This document shows positions 50,562 through 58,061 of a stretch of DNA of 64,000 bases, one piece after another. Within the stretch, counting starts at the first letter, position 1, and the number at the start of each line of letters is the position of its first letter. Below the pieces are notes generated by a model. The model did not search any database and was not told the DNA's origin. It saw only the letters and a program-made list of their open reading frames with translations. The translations under genes were made by a program, and so were the position numbers. Source of the DNA: Streptomyces sp. Je 1-332 (lineage in GTDB: Bacteria; Actinomycetota; Actinomycetes; Streptomycetales; Streptomycetaceae); contig NZ_CP160402.1 in NCBI RefSeq assembly GCF_040730185.1, forward strand, positions 5,208,001-5,272,000. Direction: 5' to 3'.

Positions 50562-50605
50562 AGACGGCGGGGAGGCCGGGCCGGCCCGGATGCTTCCCGC
50601 CGTCT
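50562..50605. terminator. terminator downstream of the MarR gene
   Basis: A 10-base stem AGACGGCGGG/CCCGCCGTCT with a GC-rich inner hairpin (CCGGGCCGGCCCGG) lies between the MarR stop and the adenylation-operon promoter. Confidence 0.75.
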
Positions 50606-50618
50606 GTGGGCGTTCGGT

Positions 50619-51062
50619 TCAGGCGGCGCTGCGCAGCGCTTGTACGGCGCGGGCGAACTGGTCGTCGGCGCTCGCGGTGTTGAGGGTCGAGCTGAGCATG
50701 TCCGCGTACGTGGCGCGGGCGTCCCGGTAGCGCTTGCGGCCCTCGTCGGTGATGACGGCGAAGATGCCGCGCCTGTCGTCGGCGCAGTTGTCCTTGTGGG
50801 CGTAGCCGGCACTGTCCAGCCGCCCCACCAGGCGGGTCACTGAGCTCTGACTCAGGCCGATGTGGTCCGCGAGCTCCTGCATGCGGCATTCGCCCTTCTC
50901 GGCCTGGTCGAGGACCTGCAGGGCCCGGTACTCGGACAGGCCGACGCCGTGCCGGCGCTGCAGGGTGTGTGCGAGTTGACGCTCCACGAAGGCATGCAGG
51001 CCAAGGACAGCTTCCCACATAGCCTGATCTGAGGCGGCGCGCGGCTGCTGGTGGATCGTCAT
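50619..51062 (-). CDS. MarR-family transcriptional regulator
   Basis: About 147 residues from ATG 51062, chosen because AAGGGGAG precedes it. The winged-helix core is typical: LSEYRALQVLDQAEKGECRM, ELADHIGLSQSSVTRLVGRL and the wing KDNCADDRRGIFAVITDEG with the conserved Asp-Arg. Two Cys in the DNA-binding half might sense oxidants or electrophiles, but Cys near DDRRG is common in the family and proves nothing. It lies upstream of the adenylation operon on the same strand. Related operator-like sequences occur upstream of itself and around the FrnE-like and deaminase genes, so it may control both loci. Confidence 0.9.
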   Translation of the reverse strand: MTIHQQPRAASDQAMWEAVLGLHAFVERQLAHTLQRRHGVGLSEYRALQVLDQAEKGECRMQELADHIGLSQSSVTRLVGRLDSAGYAHKDNCADDRRGIFAVITDEGRKRYRDARATYADMLSSTLNTASADDQFARAVQALRSAA

Positions 51063-51102
51063 GAAATGGCTCCCCTTCTCGACTGCTATCCCACGACAAA
51101 GA

Positions 51103-51122
51103 TACATGCCCATGCAATGATC
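51103..51122. promoter_or_regulatory. putative MarR operator, site E (own promoter)
   Basis: On the reverse strand it reads GATCATTGCATGGGCATGT, sharing GATCATTGC and ATGGGCA with site A. It sits about 40 bases before the MarR start. Confidence 0.5.
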
Positions 51123-51166
51123 TGGAGAGTTTTAGGGCGCACGAAGGTAACCCAGCCCCGCTGAGT

Positions 51167-51192
51167 ACTTGTGGACGCAAGCAATCGTCAGC
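51167..51192. promoter_or_regulatory. putative MarR operator, site F
   Basis: On the reverse strand it contains GATTGCTTGCG, eleven bases shared exactly with site B, and has CTTG/CAAG arms. It overlaps the end of the IS701-like gene. Confidence 0.45.
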
Positions 51193-52306
51193 GCTCAATG
51201 CCCTCCAATGTGCTGTACGCGTAGGCGGCCGAGACGAGGGTCATGTGCCGGTGCCAGCCGGGGAACGACCGGCCCTCGAAGTCGAGGAGGCCGAAGTCCT
51301 CGCCCATGCGGTGGATCGCGGCCCGAGCCCCCTGGGGTGAACGGGTCAGCTCGAAGAGTTCGACCGGGTGGCGGTCGGTGATGTTCGTCAGCCAGATCCG
51401 GCCCGGGCGTCCGCGGCTCACGTCCCATGCGGCAAGCAGTCTGCCCGCTCCGTGACTGGGCTCGCCGTCCGGCCGCTCCCCTCGTATCGAGGTGTCGTAC
51501 GAGACGACCGGCCGGCCCGCCCCAGTCGGGTGCCGTACGCCCCGGCGCAGCAGCAGGGTGCGCACCGACTCCCTTTCGCCGGGCGGCAGTTCCGGATCGG
51601 CGAGGGTGGTCTGGCCCGGGATGGCGAGGGCGAAGGCGTGCCCGCTGCCGTGCAGTCGCCGCACCAGCGGTGTGACGTCGAACAGGGACGTCAGGTCGGC
51701 CACCACCGGTGCCGTCCGTCCGTTCGGCCAGGACGTCATCTCCTGGACCAGGCGCAGGGCCTGGGTCCACAAAGGCTGGGTCTTCGTCGTCGCGGGGATC
51801 CTCGCCCGGTCGCGCACCGCATCGTCGCGGGTGAACCGGGGAGGCAGGAAGAGCTCCCAGTCGACCGGTAGGTGCGCCTGCCCGGAGTCCAGGAACAGGC
51901 CGAGGCCCAGCTGGCAGTTGACGGTGCGCCCCGACTCCGGCAGGAAGCGCTGGTGCACCCCGGCCGAGTGGCTGCCGCGCTTGGGCAGCACCGCCGAAGC
52001 CAGCGTCCAGGACTGTACCGGCAGCGACTGGGCGATCCAGCGGGCCAGTTCGCCGCGCGCCGGAGCCCACTCCCACGGGCTGACGCTGACGAACTGGTGC
52101 AGCGACTCCGACGCCGCCTCCGAGCCGGTCACGACGGCCGCCATGCGGCGCACGGTCTTCTTCCCGTGCGTCCGCAGCAGCCCCTGCAGATACATATGGC
52201 CCCAACGCTGCTGGTCGGAGCGGTGCAAATGGCCGAACAGGCGCTGGGGCAGGTCACCCGGCGGCCGGCCCCCTGTCACGTCGGGCGTCTCGTGCATCGT
52301 CGTCAC
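51188..52306 (-). CDS. IS701-family transposase-like protein, probably domesticated
   Basis: This 372-residue protein follows the IS701 DDE transposase layout: HMYLQGLLRTHGKKTVRRMA, LHQFVSVSPWEW, LPKRGSHSAGVHQRF, VVADLTSLFDVTPLVRRL and a C-terminal FEGRSFPGWHRHMTLVSAAY. Active IS701 enzymes read DDTGFPKKG at the first catalytic Asp; here that segment is ASAVLPKRG, so the Asp is gone. The VVAD Asp and the region of the Glu remain. No terminal inverted repeats or target duplication were seen, and the gene is divergent from a TetR regulator across a clear operator. A non-transposing, possibly DNA-binding regulatory role is inferred. Confidence 0.85.
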   Translation of the reverse strand: MTTMHETPDVTGGRPPGDLPQRLFGHLHRSDQQRWGHMYLQGLLRTHGKKTVRRMAAVVTGSEAASESLHQFVSVSPWEWAPARGELARWIAQSLPVQSWTLASAVLPKRGSHSAGVHQRFLPESGRTVNCQLGLGLFLDSGQAHLPVDWELFLPPRFTRDDAVRDRARIPATTKTQPLWTQALRLVQEMTSWPNGRTAPVVADLTSLFDVTPLVRRLHGSGHAFALAIPGQTTLADPELPPGERESVRTLLLRRGVRHPTGAGRPVVSYDTSIRGERPDGEPSHGAGRLLAAWDVSRGRPGRIWLTNITDRHPVELFELTRSPQGARAAIHRMGEDFGLLDFEGRSFPGWHRHMTLVSAAYAYSTLEGIER

Positions 52307-52343
52307 TGCAGGTCCCTTCCAGGTGGGCGGTCCCTGGGCAGAC

Positions 52344-52368
52344 TAACAAACATAGAGAACGTTCGTTA
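52344..52368. promoter_or_regulatory. TetR-type operator between IS701-like gene and TetR 3
   Basis: TAACAAAC and GTTCGTTA arms (seven of eight positions symmetric) are separated by nine bases. It lies in the 111-base divergent region about 50 bases before the TetR start, so TetR 3 is its likely ligand, controlling both genes. Confidence 0.65.
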
Positions 52369-52417
52369 TGATTTTCGTCGAGGAGCAGCTACTTACCGAT
52401 GTCCAAGGAGAACGCGC

Positions 52418-53026
52418 ATGCAGAAACGGGCGGCCAGAACGCGCCAGGCCTTGCTGGAAGCGGCCGCCGAGGAGTTCGCCGAACGAGGCTACGAAGGCGT
52501 CTCCCTGCAGGGGGTGGTCTGGCGGGCGAAGACCTCGATGGGCTCTTTGACCTTCCACTTCCGGACCAAGACGGTCCTGGCCGAGGAGGTGCGCAGGCTC
52601 GGGCGCGCCCGCTTCGGGAGCTGTCTGGAAGACCTTGCGGCCGCCGACTCGCTGGGGGAACTGCGTGGCCTGATCGACTCGCTGGCCCGACTGGCGCACG
52701 ACGACCCCTTCGTACGCGCCGCGCGCCGCCTGGACGCCAACCGCCCCGAGGGCGAGCCGCCGTTGGCCGAGGCCTGGCTTCCCGGGCTCCGCGGGCTGCT
52801 CGACCGGGCCTGTGGCGCACACCGGATTCGTCCCGGCGTATCTCCCGAGGACGCTGTGGACCTGCTCGCTTACCTGGCGGAGGGCGCCATGGCCGCCCTC
52901 GACACGACCCGGGACCCGTCCTGGAACCCGGTCGGGGACCCGCTCTGGGACATCGTCCTGCACGGCCTCGCTGCCGACCGGACGGGCCGGACCGGCCCGA
53001 TGTGGCGCGGGGCGGAACCCACCTGA
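52418..53026 (+). CDS. TetR-family regulator 3 (butyrolactone-receptor-like)
   Basis: About 202 residues from ATG 52418, with GGAG seven bases upstream. The N-terminal domain is RTRQALLEAAAEEFAERGYE, GVVWRAKTSMGSLTFHF and KTVLAEEV, close in pattern to the other two receptor-like regulators. The C-terminal ligand domain is helical. It is divergent from the IS701-like gene across an inverted repeat and convergent with the beta-lactamase-fold gene. It could be a pseudo-receptor responding to an antibiotic or intermediate. Confidence 0.88.
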   Translation: MQKRAARTRQALLEAAAEEFAERGYEGVSLQGVVWRAKTSMGSLTFHFRTKTVLAEEVRRLGRARFGSCLEDLAAADSLGELRGLIDSLARLAHDDPFVRAARRLDANRPEGEPPLAEAWLPGLRGLLDRACGAHRIRPGVSPEDAVDLLAYLAEGAMAALDTTRDPSWNPVGDPLWDIVLHGLAADRTGRTGPMWRGAEPT

Positions 53027-53060
53027 GGACGGGCTCCGGCCCCCGCGTCCCGGCCGTGGC

Positions 53061-54287
53061 TCAGGCGGTCCGCAGCGCCCTCGCCACCTCGTCCAGGACC
53101 CCCGCGCCCGGCCCCGCCGTCAGCCGGCTGCAGATCCAGGCGGCCCCGGCCCCGGCCTGCGGCCAGGCCCGGTAGGAGACTCCGCCGGGACCCTGGTGAC
53201 CGAAGGCGCCGGAGCAGACGGTCGGGTGACGGCCCGCGTCGAGGAGCTGGAGGCCGCCCTCGCCGTACGCGCTGATCCCGCCGAGCAGCGGATCCAGACC
53301 CTCGACCCAGAAGCTCCGCGCCTGGTCGAGTGTGCGGCGGGACAGCAGCAGCGGCTCCTCGCCCGGGGTCCTTACGGCGTCCGCGGCCAGGATCCCCTGC
53401 AGCCGGGCGAGACCGCGGGCCGAGGCGTACGCCCCCAGCGAGGGGATGACCGCGTAGCGCCGCCGGGTCTCGCTCCACACCTCGGCGTCCGCGGGAAGCG
53501 GGGGCGGGTTGTTCCACACCCGCTCGAAGAGGTCCGCCCCGCTGTCACCCGCCCCGCCGGCCGGCATCGGCACCCGGGCGCCGAAGCCCGCGTCGTACGA
53601 GATCCGCGCCGCGTTCGGCAGCTGGTCGGGGACGAGGCCGAAGTGGATGTCGACGCCCAGTGGGCCCGCGATCTCCTCCAGGAAGAACAGGTCGAGATCG
53701 CGGCCGTCGACCCGGCGTATCACCTCGGCGGTGATCCACCCGGCGGTCCCCGGCCCGTGCAGCACGCCGCCGGCCCGGGGGTCTTCCTCCAGGCCGTGCA
53801 GTTCGAGCAGCGCGGCCATCATGTAGGGGTCCTCGATGTCCCGCTGGCCGAGGCCCGTGGCCATGCCCGGCAGCCGGGCGGTGAACGTGAGCACGTCCCG
53901 CAGCGTCACCGCGCCCTTGCCGCGCGCCGCGAACTCCGGCCAGTATTCGGCGATCGGCCGGTCCAGTTCCAGCGCGCCCATGTCGGCGAGCAGCAGGACC
54001 GCCGTGGCCAGGATTCCGTGGGAGCCCGTCAGGAGCGGCTGGAGGGTGTCGCCGGTCCACGGTGTCCAGGTGACCGGGTCGGCTCTGCCGTGCCACAGGT
54101 CGACGACCAGTTCGCCGTCTCGTTCGACCGCCAGCGCGGCTCCTTGGGAACCGGGCGGACCCGCATCCCGGCAGGCCCGTTCGAAGTAGTGGCGCACGGA
54201 CGCGAACCCGGGAGCCGTGGTGCCGTGAACGGCGGTCGTCGTCTCCCGTGGCCGGGGGATGACCTGCCGGATCAGAGAGGTCGTCAT
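53061..54287 (-). CDS. serine beta-lactamase/EstB-fold protein with degenerate active site
   Basis: This 408-residue protein starts at ATG 54287 after CTGGAG. It aligns with class C beta-lactamase-like esterases: LVVDLWHGRADPVTWTPWTG, DRPIAEYWPEFAARGKGAVT, LRDVLTFTARLPG and C-terminal FGHQGPGGVSYRAWPQ. The SxxK motif that carries the nucleophile is replaced: ASVTKPxxALAVL of active relatives reads LTGSHGILATAVL here, giving Thr for Ser and His for Lys. The Tyr of the second motif (YH..T.GWL) is also absent, as the site reads LHGPGTAGWI. Fold is confident; hydrolase activity is doubtful. It is followed on the operon side by the aldo/keto reductase-like gene. Confidence 0.82.
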   Translation of the reverse strand: MTTSLIRQVIPRPRETTTAVHGTTAPGFASVRHYFERACRDAGPPGSQGAALAVERDGELVVDLWHGRADPVTWTPWTGDTLQPLLTGSHGILATAVLLLADMGALELDRPIAEYWPEFAARGKGAVTLRDVLTFTARLPGMATGLGQRDIEDPYMMAALLELHGLEEDPRAGGVLHGPGTAGWITAEVIRRVDGRDLDLFFLEEIAGPLGVDIHFGLVPDQLPNAARISYDAGFGARVPMPAGGAGDSGADLFERVWNNPPPLPADAEVWSETRRRYAVIPSLGAYASARGLARLQGILAADAVRTPGEEPLLLSRRTLDQARSFWVEGLDPLLGGISAYGEGGLQLLDAGRHPTVCSGAFGHQGPGGVSYRAWPQAGAGAAWICSRLTAGPGAGVLDEVARALRTA

Positions 54288-54344
54288 ATGAGGAACTCCA
54301 GAAGAGATAGAGAGTGAGGGACAGCGGTGTGAGCTGGGCCCGGC

Positions 54345-55298
54345 TCAGGCCTCAGGGGCTCCCGACGGGTAGGGAAGGAACTCCAGGTCGGTCAGGTCCT
54401 GGTCGGTCAGGCGCACCCGGTCGCTGCCGAGGTTTTCCACGAGGTGGTCCGGCGCACTCGTGCCGGGCAGCGGTACCACGTGCTCGCCGAGCCGGAGCAG
54501 CCACGCCAGGGCCACCTGCGCGGAAGTGACCCCGTGCCGGGCGGCCACATGGGCGACGGCCTGCGCGAGCGCGAAGTTGTGGCGGATGGCGCGCGGGGCG
54601 AAGCGGGGCTGGGTGCGGCGCCAGTCGTCCGGGGCCAGATCGTCCGGCCGGGACAGCACCCCGGTCAGCAGGCCACGCCCGAGCGGCGCGCCGGCCAGCA
54701 GCGCGATCCGGCGCTCCACCGCGTACGGCACGACGTCGTCGAGACCGCAGCGCGTGAACAGCGACACCTCGGCGGCCATCGCCGCCGCCTCGTGCACGGC
54801 TTCGGCGGCGCGGGCCTCCTGCACCGTGACGACGGGCAGTCCCAGCATGCGGATCTTTCCCGCCCAGACCTGCTCGGCCAGCGCTCCCCAGCTCTCCTCC
54901 AGCGGTACGCCGGGATCGACGCGGCGCAGCAGATAGAGGTCGATGTGGTCCACGTGCAGCCGACGCAGGCTCTCGTCGACCGCGGACCGTAGCGCCTGCG
55001 GACCGCCCGCGGGCCGCAGCGCACCGTCCGCGTCACCGAGCAGGCCGCCGCCGGTGCACAGCACCACCTCGTCCCGGTGCCCGCGGATGGCCTCACCGAC
55101 CAGCCGCTCGTTGTCCCCGGCCGCGTAGGCGCCTGCCGTCTCGACGAGGGTGACCCCGAGGTCCATCGCTTCCTGGACCAGCGATACGGCCTTGCTCCTG
55201 TCCCTCAGGGCAGGGGCGTAGCGGTACGAGAGGCCCATCGCCCCCAGCCCCAGCCTGCCGACGACCGGCCCGTCCCTGCCCAGTGTTGTGGTCCGCAT
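54345..55298 (-). CDS. aldo/keto reductase-fold protein with degenerate catalytic tetrad
   Basis: About 317 residues from ATG 55298. It has the AKR barrel pattern: VGRLGLGAMGLSYRY, NERLVGEAIRGHRDEVVL, HVDHIDLYLLRRVDPGVPLE, AGKIRMLGLPVV and VPLPGTSAPDHLVENLG. The usual tetrad is largely lost: the Asp of FDTAxxYG is Glu (VETAGAYA), the Lys of ATKFG is Gly (CTGGG), and the His of YYQHRVDP is Arg (YLLRRVDP); only the Tyr remains. NADP(H) may still bind through the C-terminal GTS region. It is immediately upstream of the beta-lactamase-fold gene on the same strand, so the two form a unit of apparent pseudoenzymes. Confidence 0.82.
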   Translation of the reverse strand: MRTTTLGRDGPVVGRLGLGAMGLSYRYAPALRDRSKAVSLVQEAMDLGVTLVETAGAYAAGDNERLVGEAIRGHRDEVVLCTGGGLLGDADGALRPAGGPQALRSAVDESLRRLHVDHIDLYLLRRVDPGVPLEESWGALAEQVWAGKIRMLGLPVVTVQEARAAEAVHEAAAMAAEVSLFTRCGLDDVVPYAVERRIALLAGAPLGRGLLTGVLSRPDDLAPDDWRRTQPRFAPRAIRHNFALAQAVAHVAARHGVTSAQVALAWLLRLGEHVVPLPGTSAPDHLVENLGSDRVRLTDQDLTDLEFLPYPSGAPEA

Positions 55299-55479
55299 CC
55301 TGCGAGAACTCCCTTCTCCACGGAGGAAAGCGACCAGCTCATGGCAACAGCCCGGGATGCTGAAGAACAGCATTCCGCTGCTACTTGCCGAACTCGGACG
55401 ACTTAGGGATGTTCACCGTGCCGGTTGCCGGTTGCCGGTTGCCGGTTGCCGGTTGCCGGTTGCCGGGTAACGCGGGAAT
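55299..55479. other. intergenic region with tandem repeat
   Basis: Apart from the ribosome site of the AKR-like gene and the heptamer array, no coding signal was seen. Confidence 0.6.
55421..55467. repeat. 7-base tandem repeat, six copies plus partial
   Basis: CCGGTTG is repeated six times without interruption, ending in a partial seventh unit. Confidence 0.95.
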
Positions 55480-55503
55480 GGCCCCGCTCTCACGAGCGGG
55501 GCC
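55480..55503. terminator. terminator downstream of the EF-G paralogue
   Basis: A perfect 10-base stem GGCCCCGCTC/GAGCGGGGCC with loop TCAC, about 35 bases after the EF-G stop on the reverse strand. Confidence 0.85.
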
Positions 55504-55537
55504 ATCCCTTTGTGCCAGGCGGTGCCATCCCTTTGCG

Positions 55538-57634
55538 CTAACGGGCCGAGGCCTCGGCGGACAGCGCTACCGGCACCCCCGCGTACCCCACCCCCCGAGC
55601 AGAGAACGTCCCCCGCCCTTGGGTGCGGCTGCGCAAACGGGTTGCATAGCCGAAGAGTTCGGACAAGGGCACCGTTGCCGTGATCGTGGCCGTGCCGGAA
55701 CGCGTGGTCGAGTTCGTGATCCGGGCTCGGCGGGCCGCCAGGTCGCCGAGTACTCCGCCCACTGCCTCCTCCGGGAGCGTTGCGGTCAACTCCATGACCG
55801 GTTCCAGGAGTTGCAGCTCCGAAGCCCGCAGTGCCGCACGCAGGGCGAATCTGCCCGCCGTCCGGAACGCCATCTCCGAGGAGTCCTTGGAGTGGGTCGC
55901 CCCGTCGGTGAGCGTGACCCGCAGGCCCGTCACCGGGTGGCCGCCCAGGGGGCCCTCGGCGAGAGCGTCCCTGCAGCCGGCCTCCACCGCGCGGATGTAT
56001 TCCTGCGGCACCCGGCCACCCGTCACCGTGGAGGCGAAGGTGAAGGTGGGCGGCGCGTCCGGGCCCGCCTCCACCGGGGCGACATCGAGCACCACATGGG
56101 CGAACTGGCCCGCCCCGCCGTCCTGTTTGACGTGCCGGTACACCAGGCCCGACACCCCGCGCACGACCGTTTCGCGGTACGCCACCTGCGGGCGGCCCAC
56201 GCCGACCTCGATGCCGTGGGCGCGGCGGATCTTCTCCACCGCCACCTCCAGATGCAGCTCACCCATGCCGGAGAGCACCGTCTGGCCCGTCTCGCGATCG
56301 GCCCGTACCGCCAGCGACGGGTCCTCTTCGACCAGACGCGCCAGTGCCGAGGACAACCGGCCTGTGTCCACGCTCCGTTGCGCCTCCACCGCCACCGAGA
56401 CCACCGGTTCCGCCACCGTGGGAGGTTCCAGAATCAGGGGCGCCGCCGGGGAGCACAGCGTGGTGCCGGCGCGGGCCGTCTTCAGGCCCACCACGGCCAC
56501 GATGTCGCCGGCCGTCGCCCGGTCCAACTCCGCGTGGCGGTCGGCCTGTACGCGCAGGATGCGGCCGATCCGCTCGGTGCGGCCCGTGCCCGCGTCCATC
56601 ACTGTCTCTCCCTTCGTGATCGTCCCCGCATACACGCGCACGTACGTCAGCCGCCCCGTCGCCGTCGCGTTCACCTTGAACGCCAGGCCCACGAACGGCG
56701 CCCCCGGATCGGCCGCACGCTCCTGCACGGTCTCGCCCAGAGTCCCCCGTACCGGCGGAACGTCCGTCGGCGACGGCAGATAGGCCACGACCGCTTCGAG
56801 CAACGGCTCGATGCCACGGTTCCGGTAGGCGGAACCACACAGCACCACCACGCCCTCACCGCTGAGAGTGAGGTCGCGCAGCGCGGCCGTCAGGGTGGGG
56901 GTGGTGAGCGTCGACGTCGTGCAGTACTCCTCCATCGCCGCCGGGTGCATCTCCGCCACCTTCTCCTCCAACTCCCGCCTGCGCTCGTGAGCTTGAGCGG
57001 CCAGAGCTTCGGGGATCGGAGTCGTCTCGTACGAGTCGTTGCCCGCGTGCCAGAGCAGTGCGCGCATGCGCAGCAGGTCCACCACCCCGGTGAACTCGTC
57101 CTCACGACCGATCGGCAGCTGCACCACCAGCGGGACCGTGTGCAGGCGATCCCTGATCGACGCGACCGCCGTGTCCAGGTCCGCGCCCGCGCGGTCCAGC
57201 TTGTTGATGAACGCGATCCGCGGCACCTCGTACCGATCGGCCTGGCGCCACACCGACTCGCTCTGCGGCTCGACGCCCGCGACGGCGTCGAACACCGCCA
57301 CCGCACCGTCGAGCACCCGCAGCGAGCGCTCCACCTCGTCGGCGAAGTCGACGTGACCCGGAGTGTCGATCAGGTTGACCCGGTGCCCGTCCCAGGCGCA
57401 GCTGACCGCCGCCGCGAAGATGGTGATCCCCCGGTCGCGTTCCTGCGCGTCGAAGTCGGTGACGGTCGTGCCGTCATGGACCTCACCTCTCTTGTGGGTG
57501 GCGCCGGTCAGGTAGAGGATCCGCTCGGTGACGGTCGTCTTGCCCGCGTCGACGTGGGCGAGGATGCCGAGATTACGGACGGTGGTCGATGAAATGCGCG
57601 TCTGGAAAGGGGTGTTGGTGTTGTTGGTGCGCAC
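55538..57634 (-). CDS. elongation factor G paralogue (FusA2-like translational GTPase)
   Basis: About 698 residues from GTG 57634, with GAAAGG upstream. GTPase motifs are all present: G1 AHVDAGKTT, switch I RGITI, G3 DTPGHVDF and G4 NKLD. Domain II ([20 protein letters not shown]), domain III ([19 protein letters not shown]) and the domain IV/V region ([34 protein letters not shown]) follow. It is EF-G length but unlikely to be the main EF-G, since no rpsL, rpsG or tuf genes are nearby. Such paralogues in Streptomyces can be stress-specific or related to ribosome-protection factors. A small reading frame with an excellent ribosome site lies 135 bases upstream. Confidence 0.9.
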   Translation of the reverse strand: MRTNNTNTPFQTRISSTTVRNLGILAHVDAGKTTVTERILYLTGATHKRGEVHDGTTVTDFDAQERDRGITIFAAAVSCAWDGHRVNLIDTPGHVDFADEVERSLRVLDGAVAVFDAVAGVEPQSESVWRQADRYEVPRIAFINKLDRAGADLDTAVASIRDRLHTVPLVVQLPIGREDEFTGVVDLLRMRALLWHAGNDSYETTPIPEALAAQAHERRRELEEKVAEMHPAAMEEYCTTSTLTTPTLTAALRDLTLSGEGVVVLCGSAYRNRGIEPLLEAVVAYLPSPTDVPPVRGTLGETVQERAADPGAPFVGLAFKVNATATGRLTYVRVYAGTITKGETVMDAGTGRTERIGRILRVQADRHAELDRATAGDIVAVVGLKTARAGTTLCSPAAPLILEPPTVAEPVVSVAVEAQRSVDTGRLSSALARLVEEDPSLAVRADRETGQTVLSGMGELHLEVAVEKIRRAHGIEVGVGRPQVAYRETVVRGVSGLVYRHVKQDGGAGQFAHVVLDVAPVEAGPDAPPTFTFASTVTGGRVPQEYIRAVEAGCRDALAEGPLGGHPVTGLRVTLTDGATHSKDSSEMAFRTAGRFALRAALRASELQLLEPVMELTATLPEEAVGGVLGDLAARRARITNSTTRSGTATITATVPLSELFGYATRLRSRTQGRGTFSARGVGYAGVPVALSAEASAR

Positions 57635-58061
57635 GGCCCTGGGCCTTTCGGTGTGATGCGGGGCGGGGCAGCGCGATTGAGGGCGGAACGGAGCCGGACC
57701 GAGGACGACGGCCTCCATGCCCGGACAGGCAGAGGCGCGTCGGTACGTCAGAGGGGTCGCCCGGAGATTCAGTGACGGCCGCGCAGCCGGCACCGCACGC
57801 GCGAAGACACCAGGATCACGTCGAACCGCGACCGGGGAGCGCAGGCAGCTGTGCGGTGACGCATGGCCCGGCTCCTCCCTCACTGGCTGATCATTCGGCT
57901 GCCCGAAGTCTAGGCAGCCGGGCCCCTGCGCCGCACGGGAATATCGCAGGGCATGTGGGAGCCACAGCCGTCTGCGGCAGCCGGGTGACGCGAACGCCCC
58001 CGGCGCGGCCGTCTGCCGAGGCAAGATCGCAGCAGCCAGCCTTCTGTGAGGAGCGACATCC
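57635..58061. promoter_or_regulatory. divergent region, EF-G paralogue / hemerythrin gene
   Basis: About 430 bases. It holds a candidate leader ORF (57769-57864), an inverted repeat CGGCTGCC/GGCAGCCG at 57896-57920, and the promoters of both genes. No other coding potential was seen. Confidence 0.5.
57769..57864 (-). CDS. candidate leader peptide upstream of the EF-G paralogue
   Basis: A 31-codon frame from ATG 57864 to TGA is preceded by GGGAGGAG at a seven-base spacing, one of the best ribosome sites in the window. The product begins [16 protein letters not shown] and ends RCRLRGRH, rich in Arg with two Cys and a VSSRVRC stretch. It does not resemble a folded protein. The position and strong initiation signal suggest a translated leader that couples ribosome behaviour to expression of the GTPase downstream. 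This is inference from position; chance occurrence in GC-rich DNA is possible. Confidence 0.5.
   Translation of the reverse strand: MRHRTAACAPRSRFDVILVSSRVRCRLRGRH

Noticed and set aside
51188..52306. Active insertion sequence
   Set aside because: First catalytic Asp missing and no terminal inverted repeats or target-site duplication seen.
51872..52417. Forward extension of TetR 3
   Set aside because: It overlaps the IS701-like gene antisense; ATG 52418 has GGAG upstream and begins the normal TetR N-terminus.
55421..55467. CRISPR array
   Set aside because: The repeats are contiguous heptamers with no spacers.
55385..57592. Long forward open frame of about 735 codons
   Set aside because: It is the antisense shadow of the EF-G paralogue, which has all GTPase motifs on the reverse strand.
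57896..57920. Terminator
   Set aside because: The CGGCTGCC inverted repeat lies between divergent genes, where no transcript should end; it is left as part of the regulatory region.
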